Positions 1-12,400 of a stretch of DNA of 64,000 bases are shown here, piece after piece. The notes below the pieces were generated by a model. It did no database searches. It saw only the letters and a list, made by a program, of their open reading frames with translations, and was not told where the DNA came from. The stretch comes from Poecilobothrus nobilitatus. Taxonomy: Eukaryota > Arthropoda > Insecta > Diptera > Dolichopodidae. Position 1 is the first letter of the stretch, and every line of letters starts with the position of its first letter. Location: contig OX352774.1 of NCBI GenBank assembly GCA_947095535.1, forward strand, positions 4,278,001 to 4,342,000. Direction: 5' to 3'. Both the position numbers and the translations under genes were made by a program.

Positions 1-540
1 TTCGATCAAAATTATTTATTAAAACTTACATGCATATGTAAAATTGATAAATGGAGATTTTTGGGATGATAGTGTTCAAGTATTTCTTTAAAATTTAAAT
101 TAAAAGTTATTTTATATTTATTACAATGAAATTTTCAATTTGCAAACCATTTTGTAAAAGTTTCTTAATCCAAATATTTGATTATAACTTTTAACCTACA
201 TAAGTATATATACATATTCGATTTAGAGCAGTAGCGGTTATGAAACTTTTATATAGAAAATAGAACCGTTTTTAGTGGTTGTCACATAAGTGAAAAAATA
301 TTTCATTTACACGTAACTAAAAATTGGGAAGCAAAATGTGTGCAATAAAATGTTTTTATTTTATCCGTTTTCGACTGTATTATGATTTATCTAAAAAAAA
401 GTTGTGGATGTACAAATATGACAAACCAATAGATTTGACATTTTAAAGGGTATTGTAGGAGTAATATCTACAATATTCTGTTTGATTGTATCAAGATCTA
501 TATATAAAAAATAAATTTTAAATTTTTATATAGTAAAACC
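1..540. other. AT-rich intergenic DNA
   Basis: I see no gene, RNA or repeat structure here. All frames are broken by stops and the composition is AT-rich throughout. Confidence 0.6.
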
Positions 541-812
541 GTATTTTTATTTATTTATTTATTTATATACAGGTACCGTGGTACATAAATGTGCCAGGTA
601 GTATTAACCCCTGTTTCCTGGTAGGAATGTGGGGTGTACGAGATATTATGATATATAAAGTATTCATATATTGCGATATATGAATATTTTTATTTTTTTT
701 TTTATATGATAATTATTGTACCCAGCCGGGAATCGAATCCAAGACCTCTCATTCGCTTATCAATGAGAAGCAGTGCGTCAACCACTGCACCAATGACTGG
801 ATTGTATTTTTA
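541..812 (-). mobile_element. tRNA-derived SINE with target-site duplication
   Basis: Read on the minus strand, the element starts with a tRNA-like head. An RNA polymerase III A-box-like motif (TGGTGCAGTGG) lies at about 792-782, and a B-box-like motif (GATTCGATTCC) at about 739-729. The spacing is close to that of a real tRNA gene. A non-tRNA body of about 150 bp follows, then a 3' tail of AAAT repeats (rc of 547-566). The 9-bp sequence GTATTTTTA occurs on both edges (541-549 and 804-812), as expected for a target-site duplication. It is not a functional tRNA, because it lacks a convincing acceptor stem. The family name is unknown to me. Confidence 0.75.
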
Positions 813-3540
813 GTAAAGTTAACGAAAATGTTTAGAAAATAGTATCAATTTATTAATTAATAACTTTACAAGAAGGTAAAGTAAAAACGCGTACAAAATA
901 AGAAAGACATCATCAAAAACAATAATTAACCGCTGAAACTATGGATGACGCTCTATAAAAAAAAAACACAATTTTGCAACTACAAGTTGATATTTCTTTT
1001 AGATATTTTAAATAATTTGTTCAAACAAAAACATAATTAAAATAATTATTAATTAAAGAAAAATATGAATCCAGTAACTTTTAAATTAATGGAAAAGATA
1101 TAATATGAGTTGCAACGCGAAGATATCTGTCTAGATGTTTTCCCTTAAAAGAAAGAGTAGGAATTCCAAATTTAAATTAAAAATTTTCTTAAAGAAGACA
1201 ATCAGATACCATTTTAATATAATTAATATACGCCTCTGTACATATTTATATATATATATATATATATATAACAGTTGTTCATATTATTTATATATGAATA
1301 TTTATAGTTATAAATATATGTTTTATTCTAAACATTTATTACACCGCGTGAACAAAATAATATTAAATATTTTATAGCGCTATAAAGAAAATAAAAGTAA
1401 ACATAAAAAAAAAGAAAACAAAATTTTGTACAAAAAAGGAAATTATTTCCTTTTGTAAACCAGTTGAGTGTCGCACTCTAGAAAAATGATTTTTCCTTTA
1501 CTCAAACATTTATTCATATTTTTTTTATTTTACTTTTTTTATACTTTTAATTTTTTCTGTTCTTTATTTCATTTAATCAGATACAATTATTTGCTCATTA
1601 TATGAAAAGTACCTGAATATTTATTATTATAAAATTTTAATTGTCTAAATTATGTCCTTTCATTAGGAAATTTGAATTTTTTTATCTGATTTTCTTTCTC
1701 TTTTATTTTTTTTTAACCATTATTTTTATTCGCTTTTAAATAATGGTTAAAAAAAAAATGAGACTTAAATTAGAAATAAATTTATTAAAATAAAAGATAA
1801 ATTGATCAAATTGAAAAAAAATGTTCTGTTGTTTTTTTTTTTTTGTAATTGAATTGTAATTTATTTTGGAAATATGATACGAAAACAATTGAAAAGAATT
1901 ATGAATCCGCGCCGAAAAGTATGCAAATTAGAAAACAATAAATTTATGCTACATAAATTTGCAAAATCACAATCATGTCCCCCTATTATTTCATTATAAT
2001 AGACGGGCTACATGCAAAAAAATTTAATTTAATCCTACTAATATTAATCCCCAAGACCTGAGATTTGACACGCGTATCCCCTACAAGGATACTATAGATA
2101 AAATAAATGTTTGGTGATTAGATAGAACATAGTTATATTACATTAGCAATATACAAATTAGTTTTAGGAATTATGTTAGAATTTTGTTAAGGTTAATTAG
2201 AATAAGTTTTAAGTTAAAGTATAAGTAAGATGTAATAATGGTTTTTTTTTCAAGCTTTTCACCAATAATTACAACTTAGAAATATATATATCCTTAATAC
2301 GAGTATGTCATCATAAAAATAAAAATATTATATTAAAATATATGTAGATGAAATTTAACAAATCAAATACTATATTTTACATGTTAATCTTTTTATTAAT
2401 AAAAAAAGAAAAAATATCTATTTTGTAAACTTTTTTAGGATAAAAATGTTTTTTAAAGTTGTTAAAAGTAACTCCTTATGAAATAATGAATGAAAAATGT
2501 ATATATGAATTGTAAATTTTAGCTTAGTTTTAACTTTAAATAATGTTCTAATTCTTAGCCAGATCCATAATGGTATTAGTAACCGAGGTTAATACTAATA
2601 TTACTCAAGTTGTTTTTTTTTTTGTAATATTGGAATATAAATATTAATATAAAAGAAAAGTTTTTTAACGCTATAAGATTTCTAAATCTTTATTTACAAA
2701 AACAGAATTACATATTTGTATAATATACTTAAGTATATGTAATATTATTGTCCTTGAAGGTTATAAAAAAGTTTGAAATTTGTTAGAATTAAAATGCCAT
2801 GGGAATGATTTTAAGAAATAAATTTGAAACAATTGTTACATTTAACATTACTAGAAGTATACATGATTTTTTAAATAAATAGATGGATGATCAAATTTTA
2901 ATGAGATTTTAATGAAATACATTAAAGACTACTTAAGTATAGGTTCATTTTAAGAAAACTTAACAAACTGATAAGTTTTATTGGTATTATAATATTAAGA
3001 TGAAACTTAAGTAATAAGTATTAAAACAAAATTAATTATGTATTTTTTTAATTTATGCTCGGTTAATTCTTCAATTTTTCTAATTTATTTTTTTATGAAA
3101 CGCTATCAAATTTTAAAATAGTATCTTTCTATATTTTTTTTTTTTTAACTTTTATTAACAATATTCCAAAAGTAAGGAGATAAAATAATTTGAATTTTTT
3201 ATTTTTTCTTTTTTAAGTTATAAAACAAAAGTTTAAATTGAAACTTATTTAAGCATTAAAAAACTTGAATCATTTCTTCTATATTAATTTTTGGTGCCCG
3301 GAAATAATGTCCCAGGAAATAAAGCCGACTCGAAGTATTTATTCTCTTTTTCCAGAACAAATATATAAATACTCTGGGAGAAGAGCAAACCCTGATTTTG
3401 TAACTCTAAAATATCTCCTAACTTCAGAAATGTATTTTTTTCGAGTATATTTAAAATGTGTTCTTTAATTTTTATTATTTATTATTTTTTTACATACTCT
3501 TAATGTAATTTCTAAGAACTTGACTTTTTTTTTTATATTG
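813..3540. other. AT-rich intergenic DNA
   Basis: No gene is supported. There is a TA-dinucleotide run at about 1248-1270 and many A/T homopolymers. A short patch at about 1980-2095 (with CTACTAATATTAAT and CCCCTACAAGGATAC) is less AT-rich and may be a repeat relic, but I cannot name it. A 54-codon open frame with an ATG at 3307 has no recognisable homology. Confidence 0.5.
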
Positions 3541-3680
3541 ACGTCTTTCGATGTGTACGCCAACCACGTAGGAGAGCGCTTGTCTGCCAGTTCTGGCAGC
3601 CCCCTGTGAAGGCGGCCGTATAGTACAGCAGCGTCAGATAAGCATCGTACGGAACGGGACGTCTACTCTCGTTGAGGACT
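3541..3680. other. GC-rich island, possible LTR or repeat relic
   Basis: About 140 bp with much higher GC than the surroundings, including short inverted matches (GCCAGTTCTGGC). It is followed at 3696-3701 by AATAAA. This could be the transcribed part of a solo LTR or another repeat. No paired copy exists in the window, so the identity is open. Confidence 0.35.
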
Positions 3681-3807
3681 GCCTTAAATATGGAAAATAA
3701 ATGTACTTGTTTAAAATATTCGAATGTTCTGGTCGATTACAAAATGATTGTTATACGGTTAATATGTAGTTACTTAAGATGTGCATATGCGATATTCTGA
3801 ATTAGGA

Positions 3808-4152
3808 GAGATTTTATAGTTGGTTACAATATCAAGGTTTCAATAATTTATTTAGTGAAGATTTGAAGGCCGCTGCCTTTTATTTGTTTTTTTGTTAAAA
3901 TATTATTATGCAAATAAAATTAATTGAAATGAATTTTGGAGTTGGTTACAAAATCAGGATCATACGCTTTATATGATTGTATATGATTTAAGAAGGATTT
4001 TAGAGTTGGTAACAAAGTCAAGATTTCAATAATTTGTTTAGTGGGAGTGAAATTTGAAATGTTTTAATATTTAAATATGTGTGTACAAAATATTATTATG
4101 ATTTTTGAATTTGTTACAAAATTAAGTTTTTAATAATTTATTTAGCGGGGTT
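3808..4152 (+). repeat. Four diverged copies of a ~55-bp repeat
   Basis: A unit of the form GATTTTAGAGTTGGTTACAA followed by AATCAAGATTTCAATAATTT and ATTTAGTGGG recurs at about 3810-3866, 3932-3960 (partial), 3995-4058 and 4100-4150. Copies 2 and 4 are also preceded by AAAATATTATTATG. Spacing is irregular (about 60-120 bp) and the copies differ at many positions, so the array is old. Confidence 0.65.
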
Positions 4153-5454
4153 TTATCTTGGGAGGATTTTGAAAATCGGGAAAAATCGCAATTAAAAATG
4201 TCGACCTTTTGTACGAAACGCATAATTTTACTTATGTATTTTAATTTTATCATACTCAAATTAAAATTTCAGAACAGACTTTTAGAAATTTTTTTATTAT
4301 AAAAATATAACTAATTCGACTTTTTTTCTTTCCATTTTCGACTTTATTTCCTTTTTAAATTAATAATAAGGCGGAATTTGAAAAATTTATATTTTCTGAT
4401 TTATTTTTGTATCCGATTCGGCTTTATTGCCTGGGGCAATATTAACGGTCACCTTAATTTTCTTCAATAACTTTTAAAAACAAATTTATATACTTTCCTA
4501 CAGAAAATGTTACTTTATCAACGTATATAAACTTAAAGATTGTAACATAGCATTAAATGCTAATTTATTTTATAATTGAAAAAAAATATACTGAAAAGTT
4601 TACTTCAATATGCGTACATAAAATTTGATTAAAAAATCATTTACTTACTTAATTAAATTTTTTTTAAATCGAGATATTAACTTTTATCTTTAAAGACATT
4701 ATGTAACGCATTTTATCTATAACTTCAATAATCAATGTTTTTTTTTTAATGTATTCTAAAGATTATTATATATCTTAGCTTTAAAACTTAAAGAATGCAC
4801 GTTTAAAGGTTTGAGGACATAATGTTTTAATATATACCAATATAGAAAGAACTCCTTCACAAATAAAGGATTTTATTTTCCTTTACTTGTTACTTGTTAA
4901 GGAATTAAACTCGTTATTCGATTAAGTAAGAAAATATAATACACAAAAACTTGATGAGACTTTGCCAACATTTAAAAAAAAGTTTAATTGCTTTATTATA
5001 GGACACACATTTCATATAAATTATGATGGCAATGATGATATTTCTATATAAGTATCTATATTTAATATTTTATTAGAAGAGATACAAATCTTTTGTTAAA
5101 AGTAGGAAATTTTTAAAATTTTTTACTTTTTTTGATAGAATATTTTCAATACAAGTAAAATTTTTTCAAATTTTTAATCTGTTATTTTGATCGCCATATA
5201 TATTGTTATGAATTCTGGCCGCAGCACGGCACACATAAAACCTAAGGACGCAAAAACTTAAAAGTGTTAACAAAATTACTTACTTCACAAAATTATTAAA
5301 AAATATATAAAGTTAAAATTTTGATATGATTAAAAAATACGAAATTTTATTTTAATATAAAATTCAGTACAAGTATTTAGGTAAATATTTCATAACGAAA
5401 AGTTATTATCGCTCGTGTCCTTAATAAAAAAAAGAATATAATGTCTTATCTTAA
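4153..5454. other. AT-rich intergenic DNA
   Basis: I see no gene or structured repeat. There is a short GC-richer patch at about 5213-5265 of unknown origin. Confidence 0.5.
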
Positions 5455-5608
5455 AGTCAATGGGGAAAAAATTATTACGACCAAAGAACAACGTTTCAAC
5501 GTTTTCACGTTTTCGCTGAAAGCTTTAATAAAAACCATGCTATCTCTGCGGATTTGGAAGATAACAGTACTACGCTAGAAGTTACTCGAAGAGTAGATGA
5601 TTTTTTTT
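5455..5608 (+). mobile_element. LINE fossil, 5' fragment (Jockey/CR1-like ORF2)
   Basis: After at least one frameshift, this stretch reads in pieces resembling the linker upstream of the reverse transcriptase domain of Jockey/CR1-type LINEs. An example is the run KNHAISADLEDNSTTLEV at about 5532-5585. The frame is cut at 5608 by the inverted-repeat element and resumes at about 6812. It is non-functional. Confidence 0.55.
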
Positions 5609-6811
5609 GTGCCATGACTTAAGGCCATTCGACTTAAGGCCATAATGGCTTTATGTCTCACTCTAATGAGACAGATAGTCATAACACTAATTTTTCCGCG
5701 TATTGTTTTATGTCTCACCTAAATGAGACATATAACCATATGGTCTTATGTCTCATTTATTAAAATAAAAATATTATTTGAAAAACAACACAAAATTTAG
5801 TTAAAAACTTTTTAAAAAAATGCAATTTACAAAATTAATAAATTTTCAACAATCAAAGAATTTATATATGTACATATATAAATATAAATATATACACATT
5901 AAATTTTTTTTTTTTTAAATATATGTATTGTAACTAAATATATTGTTGTAAAATTCTCTACAATTTGTCTAAAAATTGGACACAGAACAAGCATTTTTTT
6001 CGTTTTTCATAGTTTTGTTTTATTTTAGTGAAACATATTCAGTACATAATTTATAATACTTAAACATGGCATTAATAATACTGGTTCTCTCATTTTGTAT
6101 TTCTAATTAGTGCAGAATTTTCAAAATTCTTTTCATTATCATTATTGTCATTGTCATTGTCACAATATACCTAAAATATATTTTTTAAAAAAAAATTTTA
6201 AATTATAAAATTTAAATATTTTAAATATAGTTTGATATTTATTATGCGTATTGTGAGCAATTAAACGGTGGGCAGAGGGGGATAGGGCGGACGCGCGAGT
6301 ACATCTTCGCACGTACGATTCAGGTGGCGCATCTGCGCGCCTTTTTAAATATTATATATAATATTGTCTGAACTCTATGTATCTATATAAATTTTATTAA
6401 GTTCTTAAAGATTTATATGCTTACATAATATTCTGCATGATAAATGTGTACTATAAGAATTTGCTTAAATATATCACAAGGAGCAATTGAAAAAATACCG
6501 TCAATTAAATATTTTTTTATAGTTGATCATTTGGCATTTCATTTATTAAATTGTAAATTTGTTGAAGAGAATTTATTGAATTGCTATTATTAAATTATTG
6601 AATTGCTATTTGATTATTTTAAATTAATGAAGAAAACAAAATTAAAATAAAATAAAATTATATGGTTTTATGTCTCAAATTTTTCTAAAATGATATGACT
6701 TTGTAATATCTCTTAAATGAGATATAAAGCCATACGCGAAAAAGTCGGCGTTATGGCTTTATGTGTCAGTAGAGTAAGACAAAAAACCATTATGGCCTTA
6801 AGTCACGTGAC
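5609..6811. mobile_element. 1.2-kb inverted-repeat (foldback/MITE-like) element
   Basis: The ends are inverted copies of each other over about 150 bp: 5609-5760 and 6657-6811. Both begin GT..(A/G)TGACTTAAGGCCAT read inwards. Each arm also contains small palindromes of the form TGTCTCA..TGAGACA (for example 5657-5676), so the arms fold on themselves, as in foldback elements. The interior is AT-rich without coding capacity, apart from a GC-rich block at 6245-6345. A candidate 7-bp target duplication, ATTTTTT, borders both ends (about 5600-5606 and 815-821 of the 6-kb line, i.e. 6815-6821). It lies inside the LINE reading frame, so it inserted after the LINE. Confidence 0.75.
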
Positions 6812-7815
6812 CGCATTTTTTACTTCTGAACATATTACAGAAGAAGGAAATTTGTCTATCTGAAATTAGAAAAATAATTAAAAATCTGAAAAATCGTAAA
6901 GCGCCTGGCCAGAACTGCATCCCCAATGTATTTATGAAAAACCTTCCTAATTCGGGCTTAATATATTTAAGATTTATTCTTAATTCTTGTCTAAAACTTG
7001 GTTATTTCCCAAACTCCTGAAAAAATGGCAAGATAAAACCCATAGCAAAGCCAAACACAGCAAAATCCTCCCAAATATCGATGAATCAGCCTGCTCTGCA
7101 CAGTTAGTAACATTTTATAAAAAATACTTAGAAATCGAATAGAGTAATATCTAAATCATAATAACATATTACTATCCCAACAATTTGGATTTAGAACCAA
7201 CACGTATGTTGGTTCTGGTGCAACACGTATCACCCATTAATAATGTTAGATCTGCAGGCGTTGTCGCTTTAGATATCAAGGCGGCATTCGACTGTGTGTG
7301 ACATCATGGCTTAAATTTTAAACTTATATGTAAATCTAAATGTTCCTATACATCTCATCAAAATAATTAAATGTTTTTTTTCTGATAGATATTTTCAAGT
7401 TTGTATTAACAATGAAAAATCATCTCCTATCTAAATTAATCACTACTGGTGTTCCCCAAGATTCAGAACTGGGTCCAATTTTCTATAATATTTCATTCTC
7501 AACTACATGGTTGTCATTCACTATTCTTTGCTGACGATACAGCTTTATACTCATCTGGTTTACTCTCCTCTCATTTAATTCACAATCTCCAACCTCTCTC
7601 AATGCAATAACCTTCTATTTCCACAAATGGAAAATTAAAATCAATTCAATCAAAACCCAAGCACATTTTATAACTAAAAAGAGGAAACACTGTTTTACAC
7701 CACAAGTTAATCTAAAAATAAATTGGGAATTATTGCCGAGACTATAAAAACCTAAACCTAAAATTTCCGAACATGCCGATAATATAAAATTAAATATGCT
7801 TAAATTATCCATTTA
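6812..7815 (+). mobile_element. LINE fossil, reverse transcriptase region
   Basis: Reading through frameshifts and stops gives the ordered motifs of a non-LTR reverse transcriptase. NLKNRKAPGQNCIP is at about 6881-6924, FGFRTNT at about 7188-7208, and motif A (ALDIKAAFD) at about 7266-7292. TTGVPQDSELGP, where active elements have GVPQGSVLGP, is at about 7444-7480. The FADDT active-site box is at about 7528-7545. The pattern is that of Jockey/CR1-clade ORF2. Several stops and the altered Gly-to-Asp in the GVPQ(G/D)S motif show that it is dead. Confidence 0.8.
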
Positions 7816-9418
7816 AAGCATATTCATAATGTTTGTCTCTGATATTATATTTGAAAAATTATTATTAATTTCTGAAAATTTCTTCAAAACCGGTGGAACC
7901 ATAATTTAAGTGATTTTTCTTTGGAATGTAGACATTGTAACGCATTGAAATATAAGAAAGCAACTAATTGTTGTCATAATGGGGGATATATATTATGTGT
8001 TAAATAATAATGTTCCAAAAGATGTTTCTTTTCTGGTGATTAATGCTGATCAAAAAATCAAACTTTAAGGAAATTTATTCGCTAGTACGATAACGCAAAT
8101 GTATTTGCATCTATCTCAATTGTGCAATTGCACATGGATTTTTCTAGTATTATATATAGTACATTAGTCCTCTCGATAGATATTAGATAACAATTGCAAA
8201 AAAAATTAAATTAATTACTTTGCTTAAGTGCTCGTGCTCCAGGTTATTTTTTTATAGAGTTAAAGTTGCTATAAAGGAGTGGTACCAGCACAAGCTCTAT
8301 ATGAGTCTGTGTGACCTTAACCCACTAAGTACTACCTCTAATTATGGTATGATGATATATATATATTTTGATAATAAATAGAGCTGGAAAAATAGAGGAA
8401 ATATATAATATACATAACCTTTAGTTCTAATGTACTGTTTGGTGAAGAGAAGTTAATTAGGCTTAGGAAATAAAAATGTATTTCAAATTGATGGGCATAT
8501 TGTCAACAAAGTTATTAATGTTCATCTTGAATCTTTGGACGTTGCATATTTAATAAAAGTATATAAAGACTGTAAATTTTTTTTATTTTATTTAATAATG
8601 AAAAGTTGATTTTCTCTCAAAAAGTGTGGTTTTAACGAACTGTATTAAATATAACTTTACTTTTTAGAACTACGACATTATATTTGCACATATTTGGGAA
8701 TTATTGCCGAGACTGTAAAAACCTAATATGGGTATTATCGGCCGAAACTGGTTTTTCTAAATGTTTTTGTATCATTATTTGACTAGAAATCATTTATCAT
8801 TATCATTATCATTTTGATTATATCCAACTGTTTTGTCTCTTGATCTCCAATTTATCCTTATATCTTGCACTTCTAGAACCTTTATAATATACTCAAACAA
8901 TTTGAATATTAAAGATAATAATAATTTATGCTATCCTTATCAGGCTTTACATATGTATATTAATTAAAAAAAAATAATAAGTTAAAATTTTTATATTTCA
9001 GAGAAAAAATAATTCAATTAATCCAAAAAAAAAAACAATAATAATAATATAAAATTTTAAAAATTTAGTAAAAATAGTTAAAGTATAATTAAAATTATTA
9101 ATTTAATAATAATATTATTTATTAAAGTAGTTCAATATTAAAAATAGAAAAAATCCACGATTGTGTACTTTTTAATATAAAATAAAATTAAAATTAAAAA
9201 TTGACCAAAAACTACACCTAACTCTTGTACAAGAAGTTATAATTAACACACAGGCCTTAAAAATAAAAATTTTAAACAAAGATTAATTTTTTCAAATAAC
9301 AAAAAAACAAATACAAATAATAAAAATAAATTAAAATTATAATAATATAAATTTACATTAAAGAATAATTAATTAAAATTAAAAAAAAAAAATTTAATAA
9401 AATCTAGCATTCTAGATT
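7816..9418. other. Intergenic DNA upstream of the RhoGEF gene
   Basis: No gene is seen. A 32-bp sequence (GGGAATTATTGCCGAGACT..) at about 8696-8726 repeats one at about 7725-7756 with a single mismatch. The last 450 bp are almost pure A/T and probably include the promoter and 5' UTR of the gene starting at 9419. I cannot identify a core promoter. Confidence 0.4.
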
Positions 9419-12400
9419 ATGGATGGTAATTTTATTAGTAGAAAACTAAGTAAGAATGGAAAAACTAATAAGTTATTACGTCAGGACTGTAAAATTCTTG
9501 AATGCAATACTGAAAAATCGAATAAAAACGGTAAATCTATTAATTTAAACAGTGAATTGTATAAAAACTCGGCAAAAAGTCTTGATATTGACGAACCAAA
9601 ATTTCTAAATGAAGGAATAGAAAATATACCAATGGATAAAACAAATACGATTATCCAAACATCAACAATAAAAAAAAATTTACGAAGTCCAAAAACAAAA
9701 CAACGAAAATTGGTACGTTCACCAGAAGTATCTGTTTGTGATAGTACAATAAGTATTTCTACTATATCGAAATCAATTCCAACATTAACAACATCAATAT
9801 CAGATATTCAAAAATCATCATCCATAAAATCTTCAAAATCATCATTATTATCGCAACATATCGCAATGGGAAGTGATATATCATCAACGACTATAAAAAC
9901 TACATCAATCGAAAGGACAACAACCGAAGAACTAATAACATCGAAAAACAATACAACCAATTCCATTTTCGACCATTTTTTTGACAAAAATATTATTATA
10001 TCATCATCATCATTATCATCTACAAAAACTACAACAACAACAACAACTGCAGCGTTAACATCAAATAAAAGTCTTTCTAGCGATCAAATAATTCCATTTA
10101 TAAGTGATTCTGTAAATCGAATAACCCCAATAGCAAGTAGTAGCAATATTATTTTAAATATAGATAATACTAATAATAAAAGTGATAATGTCAATGCATT
10201 TTTTGAAGCATCTGGCAATACTAGTAGTAGTGATTTAGGTAGTGGAAATTTCAATAGTATTACTGGAACAATAAGTAGTGGTAGTTATTATAGTGATGAC
10301 TATGAATTCTCCATTTTAAGTAATTTGAATATAGATAGTGAAATAAGTGATATCACAACACACAGTAATAGTAATAATATAAATGCACCGTCACATAATA
10401 TAAATGCACCGCAAGAACAAACGGAGTTTCAAAATTTAAATAACTCTGAATTATTAAATGTTACTGGTACTGTACCAGGGGTTGAATCATTGAAACAATC
10501 AACGATAACATCATCTACAGCTGTAGCAATAACAACAATTGCAAAAGATAGAACAGGTAACAGTAACGAAAACAGCCCACCAATGCGTTTTGCTGATTGT
10601 GATGACACAATGGGTAGTGATTTAAGCACATCTGCAAGCACAAAATTAACATCAACAAATACTAGTTTTAGCGGTGAAAGTTACACAGGTGGCAGTATGG
10701 AAGCTCCTTCTTCACCAGTTCAACGCTTTCAAAATTTTATATTTAAATCAAATGATTCTAATAAAAGTTTTGAAACGCAAACTTCACCTCAATTACCAGT
10801 TCCACCACCGGTACCACGTAGATCCTTTCAAATTCAAATTGAAAAACAAAGACAATATGCTAATCTTGAAAATACAATAAGTCCAACTTTTCTAAATAAA
10901 ACTTCTCCAGCATTATCAAGAAGTCAAACTCCAGATAAAAATTTATCAGCACGCATGAATATATGCCAACTAACGTCTCCAAATAATCCATTTTTACCAG
11001 AAATAATAGCAAATAGATATGTGACTGATGATGAACAAGATGAAAATGTTTTGTCTCCAATTTTATTAAAAAATCGTGGTTCAAGCGCTGAAGAATTAAA
11101 CGTAGTTGATCATTCAAAATTAAGTGGAAGCAGTTTATCATCTGATGCTATATCAACACCATCAACTGGTGAAAAACCATCATCAGAATATTATGGTATA
11201 ACTAATGCAAATACCATAATTGAAAACATAAGTTCACAATGTTATTATGGTGGACTAGGAAATAACAGTACAATTTCATCCGTTAAATATGAAAAATTAT
11301 TTTCAACAAACAATTCCTCTGTTGAAAATAAAAATCAATTAAATTTGAATAAACAAAATGATAACAATAGCAATATAATAACAAAAAATACAAAATCTTC
11401 ATCTCAAAGTTCATTTAAAAGAAATTTGAATCCGTTTTTAAAGTATTACAGTGGATCTCCACCATCATCAAAAGAATTGAACTCAAAAAGAGAAGAATTC
11501 TTAAAGGCAACCATGAAAATTTGTTTGGTAGTTTCACCTCCATCTTCAAAATTACATGTGAGTAAAAGAGAAAAAAAATCACAAGTTTTAAAAAAAGTTT
11601 TTTTTATTTTAATAGTTTTAATAGTTTTTACTTTTTAAAAAAGTTATATTGTTTTCATATTTTAATAAATTATTTTTTAATTGTTATTTTTTGTTTTTGT
11701 TAAATAATAATTTTCTTAAGTTGAAATAAAATTTTTCACCTCATTTAAAATCTTTCTTTATTTTTTGATTCATTCTTTTATTATGTTACATTAAGATTCT
11801 AATAACATTTGTTTAAAAAAAAAATTTCTTTTTTATTCCATAAACTTTTAAAAACTTAAAGTGTTTTTGAATTTAATTGCAAGTCTGGAACCATTAAGGA
11901 AATAAATACATAACTTTTGAAATATAATTTAGTAATTCAAATATAAATTTCCTTAAATATAACTAACTACAAAAGTATTGCTTTTATCTTATATATAGAT
12001 AGTTCTACGAATATTAAGTAAAAAAATTTCAGAGTAAAATTTTTCAATATTTTTTTTTTTTTTTGTCTCTATAAAAAAGATATGCACTTGTTTCATAAAT
12101 ATTACATTTCATTACAGCATCTGAACTGAAGTAAAATTACAATTATTTGAATTCGATTATGCATCATTTTCTTTAATTTATTAGTAATATCGAACTCTTA
12201 TATGTATGTATATATATAGGGTACGCTTTATTTTGTTTATAAGTAGAGTTTTAAAGTATCATTTCTAAGTATCATTTCAATTAAAAAAATTTTTTTTTAA
12301 TTATTTTCTTTTTAAAATGCATATTTTTATTTTATTTTATTAATAATTAAATTTTGAATTTTTGTTTAATTTTTTATCATTTCTTTTTTCAGATAAAATC

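Noticed and set aside
729..792. Possible functional tRNA gene on the minus strand
   Set aside because: A- and B-box-like motifs are present but there is no paired acceptor stem; the tail and target duplication show a SINE.
1135..1377. 80-codon open frame
   Set aside because: Its product is Lys/Ile/Tyr-rich, as translated A/T repeats are, with a TA microsatellite in the middle and no homology.
3265..3468. Open frame with a protein-like stretch after the ATG at 3307
   Set aside because: It is short, with no recognised family and no splice context; kept only as a note.
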